Positions 58,933 to 64,000 of a stretch of DNA of 64,000 nt are shown here, in pieces; positions within the stretch are counted from its first letter, which is position 1, and every line of letters starts with the position of its first letter. Origin of the DNA: LBZV01 sp000993855 (GTDB lineage: Bacteria > Patescibacteriota > Microgenomatia > Curtissbacterales > GWA2-41-24); assembly GCA_964492425.1 (NCBI GenBank), contig CAZBKB010000001.1:39104-103103 (forward strand), given 5' to 3'. The notes under the pieces were generated by a model. The model was not told where the DNA came from and did no database searches. It saw only the letters and a list, made by a program, of their open reading frames with translations. A program made the translations under genes and the position numbers.

Positions 58933-59745
58933 TTAAATTTGCCAAGGGTTATGCCTAAGCCTAGATATGTCTCGAAGTTGAGGCAAAATTAACTCTTCCA
59001 AGCGAGCCAGTTCATCATCATTGTGATTCCATTTTTGAATTTCAATAACAGTTGGCTTTATTAATCTTCTACCACTTTCGGACTGCACATATTCTCTACC
59101 TAACTTTACTATGGAACCATTTGGCAGCTTCTGTAAACTTAAATCAGGAGCTACTTGCCTCTGAAAGTCATTAAATCCGCACAACCCATCATTGCCATAT
59201 AAAGCTAGCCATCTCTGATGTTCTTTTTCTTTTCTTTGGTAAAGTTCATAGTAGCTTAGCCTCTCCTGGTAGTGGAATGCTCCTTCTGCCATTTCGCCAA
59301 TTTGAGCTAATCTTCTTAAATTGGCTGGGTCGGCTTGATAGACTACTGGCTTATTCCTTAAATTAGCATCAGCTTGCAAAGTCATGGAATTCACAAGCTC
59401 CAAGGCAGTAGAAACACCTCTTAATTTTGGAAGGACCATTATTTCTCCATCAGCGTTTGTATGTAAAAGTTCTTCAGATAACCTAGTTGTTCGCATCCCG
59501 AAAACTTGCCCAGAAGAACTAGCTATCATAAAAAAATATGGATATACACTTTTTGATTTAAAGACATCAATGGTTATAGCTGTTCCTTCAGAGGTAGTTG
59601 TATTGTACTTGTTATCAAATTCGACAGAATCCGTTACCAAAAAGTTGTTTAATAGAATGCCCGTTCTATGAATACGCTCAGCGACATCAACTGTCCGGTA
59701 GTTAATATATTCCTGGTCGAACCTTGAATTCCCTGCCTCTAACAT
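58933..59745 (-). CDS. Hypothetical protein, 270 residues
   Basis: ATG at 59745 is preferred: TATAAT ends 7 bases before it, and the longer reading (to 59895) would run through the array element at 59848. Contains TAITIDVFKSKSVYPYFFMIA, SGQVFGMRTTRLSEELL and a Tyr/Glu-rich helix. No family recognised. Cassette 8. Confidence 0.55.
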   Translation of the reverse strand: MLEAGNSRFDQEYINYRTVDVAERIHRTGILLNNFLVTDSVEFDNKYNTTTSEGTAITIDVFKSKSVYPYFFMIASSSGQVFGMRTTRLSEELLHTNADGEIMVLPKLRGVSTALELVNSMTLQADANLRNKPVVYQADPANLRRLAQIGEMAEGAFHYQERLSYYELYQRKEKEHQRWLALYGNDGLCGFNDFQRQVAPDLSLQKLPNGSIVKLGREYVQSESGRRLIKPTVIEIQKWNHNDDELARLEELILPQLRDISRLRHNPWQI

Positions 59746-59752
59746 AGTGAGG

Positions 59753-59781
59753 ATTATACATTTTAGGAGATAAATAATCAA
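59753..59781 (-). promoter_or_regulatory. Predicted promoter of the cassette 8 gene
   Basis: Minus strand TTGATT (59781-59776), 17-base spacer, TATAAT (59758-59753), 7 bases before the ATG. Confidence 0.55.
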
Positions 59782-59887
59782 ACTATAAGCCTCATTTTGT
59801 GCTGCTACGTAGATCAAAGATGGTGAGTTTATCGAACCATGATGTTTGAACTTTTTGGGTTCAAAGTGGAAATAACTTTCTTGCAGC

Positions 59888-60337
59888 TTAGGCAATAACT
59901 TTTTCGACTAGGATCTCGGTGTTTTCAATTTTCTCCTTGGGCATTACTTCTATAAAGTTCCAGTCGTATTTAACCAAGAAGCTAAGCATTTCCCTTCTCT
60001 CATTACGTGTTTTAAGGATAAGTTTTGCATAACCTTTTTCTTTTGCCCAACTTTCTTGGTGTTCCATTAACGCTTTTAAAACACCTTGTCCTCTATTTTC
60101 TGGATTAACACCTGCCATCCATAAATAAAACGAGTTTGGATAGCGCTCGTCTTCGTAGCTAACCATGTATCCAGCAGGCTTTCCGTCGACTGACCCCACA
60201 AGAATCAGGTGATTTTTCCCGTTGATTCGTTCTTCAAAGTGCCTTTGGTCGTAAGGTTCGTCAAACTCAATTACAGTGGCGTTAACTCTGACCGCATCAT
60301 CAACTGTTGCTTCTGCAACTCTGACTTCTTTGCTCAT
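59888..60337 (-). CDS. GNAT-family N-acetyltransferase
   Basis: 149 residues. Acetyl-CoA motif A: YLWMAGVNPENRGQGVLKAL (RGQGxL loop), preceded by GKPAGYMVSYEDE and followed by GYAKLILKTRNERREM. Acceptor unknown. TATAAA ends 6 bases before the ATG. Cassette 9. Confidence 0.85.
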   Translation of the reverse strand: MSKEVRVAEATVDDAVRVNATVIEFDEPYDQRHFEERINGKNHLILVGSVDGKPAGYMVSYEDERYPNSFYLWMAGVNPENRGQGVLKALMEHQESWAKEKGYAKLILKTRNERREMLSFLVKYDWNFIEVMPKEKIENTEILVEKVIA

Positions 60338-60401
60338 GCCGACTTTATAACATTTTTGGAAGCAAACTAGAACTTTTTGAGTTCAAAAGGCCAATAACTC
60401 T

Positions 60402-60614
60402 CTATGAAGCTAGTACTTGTTGCCTAATATTCGGAGGAAAAGCCTGAGAAGTTTCTTTTAGAAATTTTGAGGCATCGAGTATCTCAAGAAGTACTAGTTC
60501 ATTTTTAGGAGAGAAATGAGCAATAACATCCTTTGACTGTTCTGCGTAGTCAATGGGCTTGTTATTGAATTCAATCATCAATACATCGTCTTGTTTATTG
60601 TAATTTAATTTCAT
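60402..60614 (-). CDS. DUF2283 family protein
   Basis: 70 residues: KLNYNKQDDVLMIEFNNKPID and HFSPKNELVLLEILDASKFL. Its C-terminus (ETSQAFPPNIRQQVLAS) is nearly the same as that of the 62252 gene, so the two cassettes are paralogous. Overlaps its DUF4258 partner by 20 bases. Cassette 10. Confidence 0.78.
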   Translation of the reverse strand: MKLNYNKQDDVLMIEFNNKPIDYAEQSKDVIAHFSPKNELVLLEILDASKFLKETSQAFPPNIRQQVLAS

Positions 60615-60873
60615 TTTGATAATACTTTCCTTTAGGCGCCGGATAAAAAGTAATCACAGTTATTATATCATCTTCTTGTTTGTAAACTACTCTCAGCACG
60701 TGTTTTGAATCCAGACTTTTAGAAGCAATTATTTTTGGATAATCGGATACTTTGTCTTCGTGGTCAGGATTTGTAATAATCTCCTTGATAAACGTCTTGT
60801 TAGATTTAAAGTTGTGCTTTTTAAGCATCGCAACTTTATCAACAGACGCGTGTTTTGTGAATATAATCCTCAC
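60595..60873 (-). CDS. DUF4258 family protein
   Basis: 92 residues, GTG start at 60873, 6 bases after TGCTAGAAT (extended -10). RIIFTKHASVDKVAMLKKH, and HVLRVVYKQEDDIITVITFYP. Upstream DNA is nearly identical to that of the 62460 gene, including the hairpin TTCTAG-CAAAA-CTAGAA. Confidence 0.77.
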   Translation of the reverse strand: MRIIFTKHASVDKVAMLKKHNFKSNKTFIKEIITNPDHEDKVSDYPKIIASKSLDSKHVLRVVYKQEDDIITVITFYPAPKGKYYQNEIKLQ

Positions 60874-60946
60874 CCGCTTATTCTAGCAAAACTAGAACTT
60901 TTTGGGTTCAAAAACAAGCAATTGCATAATGAGGTAAAATCGACAA

Positions 60947-61561
60947 ATGAGATTTGCAATTATTGATGAAAGTGGTCGTTTACATGATCCGAACGACCGC
61001 TTTTTAGTATTGGCGGTCGTAGTCGTTGAATCACTTGTTAATCTCGATAAAATCATCCCTGCAGTCAGGAAAACCCTAACCAAAAAGAAAAAGCTGGCAG
61101 AGATTAAATTCTCAACTACCGGTGAAAAAACCAGAATTAGGGTTCTTAACAAGATTAACGAAAAACACTTGAAGCTGTTTCTTTTAGTAATTGATAAACA
61201 GGGCCGAAAAATTCATGATACGCCAGAGAATTACTCACTTTTAATCTCAACATTGCTGAAGAAGATTTTAGCTAAATACCCATCTGTTTCGCACATAATC
61301 ATTGATAGGCATTTTACTTGGGTAACTCAACGTGAGAAATTTAATGATTTAGTTCAGAAGGAACTGAGGAAACCATTATTTCTTGAGCATTTGGACAGCC
61401 AACAAAATACGATAGTTTCACTGCCGGATTTCGTTGCAGGAGCAGAAAGGATAACCCACGGTAAAAAAGAACCTAAGTACATACAAATAGTCGAGAAACA
61501 AGTTGAGAAGCGAATAATTACTACTTGGAGAGAATTAAAAAGAAAAAAGGTAAAAGTTTGA
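60947..61561 (+). CDS. DUF3800 family protein, second copy
   Basis: 204 residues: RFAIIDESGRLHDPNDRF, IIIDRHFTW, and NTIVSLPDFVAGAERITHG replacing the usual QxADxxAG. Only distantly like the 57286 protein, so not a recent duplication. TAAAAT ends 6 bases before the ATG. Cassette 11. Confidence 0.8.
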   Translation: MRFAIIDESGRLHDPNDRFLVLAVVVVESLVNLDKIIPAVRKTLTKKKKLAEIKFSTTGEKTRIRVLNKINEKHLKLFLLVIDKQGRKIHDTPENYSLLISTLLKKILAKYPSVSHIIIDRHFTWVTQREKFNDLVQKELRKPLFLEHLDSQQNTIVSLPDFVAGAERITHGKKEPKYIQIVEKQVEKRIITTWRELKRKKVKV

Positions 61562-61571
61562 AGGAGTCTCC

Positions 61572-61631
61572 AAAAAGGAGCGTCCTGCTTTTACCTAGCA
61601 TAATTATATATATGACAATACTCTTTTGCAA
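61572..61631 (-). promoter_or_regulatory. Minus-strand promoter and weak terminator just after the second DUF3800 gene
   Basis: TTGCAA (61631-61626), 17-base spacer, TATAAT (61608-61603), then AGGA-CGC-TCCT followed by T4-5 near 61575. Would give a short RNA of about 25 nt aimed at the DUF3800 3' end, like the arrangement at 57849. The hairpin is weak. Confidence 0.35.
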
Positions 61632-61727
61632 CTACCAAAAACTATCTCGAAAATACGTGTACGATGTTACTTGTCCTGAGCAGAGTCGAAGTAGAACTTT
61701 TTGGGTTCAGGGGCAGGATAGCACAGC

Positions 61728-62162
61728 TTATTTCTGATTTCCTAACAAATTTCCAAATAAGGCACCAAAAATCGTTAATATGAAATAAATTGGGATAAAT
61801 ATTGGAAACCAATTGTAATTGGCCGCCGCTGACGCAATGTAGGAAATGTACGTAATTAAGTCACGGTTTTGCGTATGAGTATAAAACGCTTGTTCACTGC
61901 CACTTAACGTCATTAGACTGTATGAAACCAAGAATATTAGCAAAAATATTAAAATGCCTGTAAGTAGCCCTGTTATAAATTTGCTGACTTTTGACTTAAA
62001 AGATGCCAGACAAGTTACAAGGGCTGTTAGCGGAATAATTACCCAGCCAAGAGTGTTAGGTTCACCAATTATAAAATAATGAAATACGATGGCTATTAAA
62101 ATCACCAGACTTCCAACGAAACCATCGATTAGCGTTGTTATAGCTACTTTCTTGGCGTCCAC
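61728..62162 (-). CDS. Four-helix membrane protein, unknown function
   Basis: 144 residues, GTG start at 62162, 6 bases after TGATATACT (extended -10). Four hydrophobic helices: FVGSLVILIAIVFHYFII, WVIIPLTALVTCLASF, FITGLLTGILIFLLIFLV and WFPIFIPIYFILTIFGALF. No family recognised. Cassette 12. Confidence 0.6.
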   Translation of the reverse strand: MDAKKVAITTLIDGFVGSLVILIAIVFHYFIIGEPNTLGWVIIPLTALVTCLASFKSKVSKFITGLLTGILIFLLIFLVSYSLMTLSGSEQAFYTHTQNRDLITYISYIASAAANYNWFPIFIPIYFILTIFGALFGNLLGNQK

Positions 62163-62251
62163 AATTTGAGTATATCACTATAAAGCGTTGAAAAATTTGT
62201 GCCGACACGTAGACAATGTTCGAACTTTTTGGGTTCAAAATCAAAATAACT

Positions 62252-62473
62252 TTATGAAGTAAGCACCTGCTGACGTATCTCGGGAGGAAATGCATGAGAA
62301 GTCTCTTTTAAGAACTTCGATGCATCTAGGATTTCTAACAGAAGCAAGTCCCCTTTACTGGAAAAGTGAGAAATTATATTGCCTGATTGTTGAGCGTCGT
62401 CAATCTTTCCTTTACCCATAAAAACCATCAAAACATCATCTTTCTTGTCATATCTGTACTTAGTATTCGCCAT
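62252..62473 (-). CDS. DUF2283 family protein
   Basis: 73 residues: KYRYDKKDDVLMVFMGKGKID, then HFSSKGDLLLLEILDASKFL. Paralogue of the 60402 gene. Overlaps its DUF4258 partner by 14 bases. Cassette 13. Confidence 0.78.
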   Translation of the reverse strand: MANTKYRYDKKDDVLMVFMGKGKIDDAQQSGNIISHFSSKGDLLLLEILDASKFLKETSHAFPPEIRQQVLTS

Positions 62474-62714
62474 ATCTTCCTTTTTTGTAAATGTAAAAAG
62501 TTATGATAATTATATCACCTTTTTCCTCTTTATAAACCACTCTCAAATTGTGATTTTCGTTAAATGATGATGCAGATATTTTGTTTCCGTTGTCCGACAG
62601 ATTGTATTTTGATTTTAGAACAACGTTTTTGACTTGTAATTGGGTAATGATAATTCCAAAATCTTTAAAATCTGAAAACTTTTTGGAAGCGTGTTTGGTA
62701 AATACAATCTTCAC
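62460..62714 (-). CDS. DUF4258 family protein
   Basis: 84 residues, GTG start at 62714, 6 bases after TGCTAGAAT. KIVFTKHASKKFSDFKD, then NLRVVYKEEKGDIIIITFYI. Diverged from the 60595 protein more than the DUF2283 partners have from each other. Confidence 0.75.
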   Translation of the reverse strand: MKIVFTKHASKKFSDFKDFGIIITQLQVKNVVLKSKYNLSDNGNKISASSFNENHNLRVVYKEEKGDIIIITFYIYKKGRYGEY

Positions 62715-62772
62715 CCACTTATTCTAGCAAAACTAGAACTTTTTGGGTTCAAAATCAAAATTACTTATAGAC

Positions 62773-63282
62773 TCAATCTTTGCTCGTTACTTTTCGGAGC
62801 CTGGTGGCAATACCGTCTAAATCATTCAATTTTGCCCACGACTCATCATCAGGATCATTTAGGTGGTCTTGTAACTGATCCAAAAGTGTCTCGCCATCTT
62901 CATTTGGTTGAAGTAAAACCCCTGCTATAGTCCACTCGTTGAGCAAAGAATGGGGACCGTTTTCGTCGACTATCGTACGAATGTCTGCAAAATCTGCCTC
63001 ATGATCTATCAGAAATTGTAAAGCGCGAGAAACGACAGGTTTGACCATAACAGTGTCGTCCTCATTTTGGAAAAATTGTCTTGTGGGATACACGATATTG
63101 CCGTCGGACGTGCGAAGTGCAATGATTTTGCCTTCTTGCAACATTGTGGTCAGCGCTGCGTCGTCGACTCCCAGTCTTCTCGTTAGACCTTTAGTAGAAT
63201 AAAATGGACCGATTGCCCTATTCCATTTTGATACGTCGCCGCTTTCACCGTATCCTCTCTCATGTAAAAGTCCTGGGCTCAT
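62773..63282 (-). CDS. Probable DNA-binding, antitoxin-like protein
   Basis: 169 residues from the ATG at 63282, which overlaps the upstream stop as TAATG. FYSTKGLTRRLGVDDAALTT, then GKIIALRTSDGNIVYPTRQF, then a segment with NEWTIAGVLLQP, follow the pattern of Xre/MbcA-like antitoxins that pair with RES toxins (winged start, dG-x-YPxxQF, hydrophobic W). An upstream start at 63333 would sit deep in the previous gene. Cassette 14. Confidence 0.55.
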   Translation of the reverse strand: MSPGLLHERGYGESGDVSKWNRAIGPFYSTKGLTRRLGVDDAALTTMLQEGKIIALRTSDGNIVYPTRQFFQNEDDTVMVKPVVSRALQFLIDHEADFADIRTIVDENGPHSLLNEWTIAGVLLQPNEDGETLLDQLQDHLNDPDDESWAKLNDLDGIATRLRKVTSKD

Positions 63283-63929
63283 TAGGATTTTTTTGAAAAC
63301 CTCTGCATAAATTGCTCGGTTTCTTGGTAGCAAAGCAATATTCTCCCCATTGCTTCGGCATTTATACCACGATCACCAAAACGTCTATAAACATTCTCAA
63401 CACCTCTTTTGATGTCTTCTGGAATCTCAGGCTCAACGATTGTAAAACCTTGACGTTTGGATATCATTGCCAATCGTTCAGTGGTTACGCCAACAAGATA
63501 CTTAACATCTAAGTCGTGTATGGCTATATACTGGGCAATTAACTCCATCGACCTAGTTACATTTGCTAAGGTTCTGTCTTCTTTGGCTACCGGCGGCAAG
63601 TGAAGATCTAAGACTCTGTCACCTTTTCGGATTCTAATTCCCGAATTTGGGTCTTGGTAGTTAATTCTTGATATTTTATCAATAACCATAAAAAGACCAA
63701 GTTGTTTCCAGTCTTGGTAAACGGTAGGATCGTCTTTATAACGGCTCATTTCGCCAACCCGATCTTTAATGTCGAGTTTTTCAAGGGCTTTTTCTGCAAT
63801 TTCTATTGCAAGAGGATTATCGGCGGATTCTAGGGCGCGGTTGATTTCTCGTCTCAACTCACCCCGGAACAATTGTTCGGGTGTTTCTGTGCGTGGTCTG
63901 TATGCCTCAAAGGACCTTCCGCCTTCCAT
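63282..63929 (-). CDS. Hypothetical protein, possible partner of the antitoxin-like gene
   Basis: 215 residues from the ATG at 63929; a longer reading (63968) would start on the -35 box. Contains KYLVGVTTERLAMISKRQGF and VEPEIPEDIKRGVENVYRRF, faintly like an acyltransferase core, but I cannot assign a family. It lacks RES-domain motifs. Translation-coupled to the downstream gene. Confidence 0.55.
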   Translation of the reverse strand: MEGGRSFEAYRPRTETPEQLFRGELRREINRALESADNPLAIEIAEKALEKLDIKDRVGEMSRYKDDPTVYQDWKQLGLFMVIDKISRINYQDPNSGIRIRKGDRVLDLHLPPVAKEDRTLANVTRSMELIAQYIAIHDLDVKYLVGVTTERLAMISKRQGFTIVEPEIPEDIKRGVENVYRRFGDRGINAEAMGRILLCYQETEQFMQRFSKKS

Positions 63930-63939
63930 GATAGGTGAA

Positions 63940-63968
63940 ATAATAGCAGAATTGAGGGGAGTTTTCAA
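63940..63968 (-). promoter_or_regulatory. Promoter of cassette 14
   Basis: Minus strand TTGAAA (63968-63963), 17-base spacer, TATTAT (63945-63940), 10 bases before the ATG at 63929. The window then ends in TTTTGTGCCGGGAG, the start of the next boundary region, so the array seems to continue. Confidence 0.55.
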
Positions 63969-64000
63969 CTATAGGTCCTATTTTGTGCCGGGAGTCACTT

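Larger units (their letters stand above)
53140..62750 (+). repeat. Array of 14 boundary elements, GAACTTTTTGGGTTC family
   Basis: 15-bp elements start at 53140, 53672, 54319, 55277, 56265, 57236, 58023, 58909, 59848, 60370, 60895, 61694, 62222 and 62736, all on the plus strand. Left ten bases GAACTTTTTG never vary; right arm is GGTTC, GTTTC, GCTTC or AGTTC. Most continue AAAANCAAAATAACTT. Spacing is 0.5-1 kb with one or two genes in each interval, in either direction. Upstream of several is GTGCCGGCAC-GTAGACGATGTT (57182, 62193, 55218) and a small variable hairpin that closes on the element's GAAC. Confidence 0.9.

Noticed and set aside
59746..59895. Extended start of the 58933 gene
   Set aside because: It would run through its own promoter and the boundary element at 59848.
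57202..61737. Reading frames running through the boundary element (for example giving ELFGFK in several places)
   Set aside because: They overlap better genes or cross unit borders and lack starts with promoters; the shared peptide is just the translated element.
53140..62750. Classical integron attC sites
   Set aside because: The boundary elements do not show the RYYYAAC / GTTRRRY core, and no IntI gene is in the window, so I call the array integron-like only.

Overview
The window looks like a genome fragment of an uncultured Candidate Phyla Radiation bacterium (Patescibacteria, most like the Microgenomates branch). The DNA is AT-rich and gene-dense, and TGA is a normal stop. Several essential proteins are slimmed down (ThrRS without editing domain, PheT without its N-terminal tRNA-binding domain, a carrier-protein homologue without the pantetheine serine). 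There are two type IV pilus loci and many short orphan proteins. Five runs of ten N mark scaffold gaps (17740, 43077, 46971, 50133, 50981). The taxonomic call is inference from gene style; no rRNA gene is present.

Layout. 1-6.5 kb: cell-surface sugar cluster (DUF2723-like fragment; YfhO-like protein, Gfo/Idh dehydrogenase, hexapeptide acyltransferase, WecB-type epimerase and GT2 as one overlapping minus operon). 6.5-8.1 kb: an RHH antitoxin with a frameshifted RelE toxin, then a HepT-MntA module lying between a prepilin-peptidase fragment and the intact gene. 8.1-14.6 kb: pilus locus 1 (PilD, pseudopilins, PilM, PilN, PilO). 14.6-33 kb: mostly housekeeping (TrmD, KhpA, S16, RNase III, ACP-like, NusB, L32, RecG, TyrS, class A PBP, PheT/PheS, L20, L35, IF3, ThrRS). 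33-40 kb: SAM-decarboxylase-like protein, tRNA-Val with a duplicated 3' end enclosing a lipoprotein gene, tRNA-Leu, GatD/MurT, a lysozyme-like protein. 40.2-47.8 kb: pilus locus 2 (pseudopilins, a pilin fused to LVIVD propeller repeats, PilC, PilB).

47.8-64 kb is accessory DNA. From 47.9 to 50.1 kb small genes are separated by four copies of a repeated coding tail. At 51 kb a GIY-YIG gene sits between two copies of the 5' half of tRNA-Gly, beside a fused inositol-phosphate cytidylyltransferase/CDP-alcohol transferase. From 53.1 kb to the right edge lies the most striking structure: fourteen units of one or two genes, each starting with the same 15-bp element (GAACTTTTTGGGTTC) in one orientation whatever the gene direction. 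Many of these elements close a small imperfect hairpin whose stem sequence varies. Most units carry their own promoter with the -10 box only 6-11 nt before the start codon. Contents are toxin-antitoxin-like pairs (RelE/Phd, three DUF4258/DUF2283 pairs), two DUF3800 genes, an NYN nuclease, GNAT, an inositol monophosphatase homologue and orphans. I read this as an integron-like cassette array with an unfamiliar site; no recombinase lies in the window and the array seems to run past its right end.
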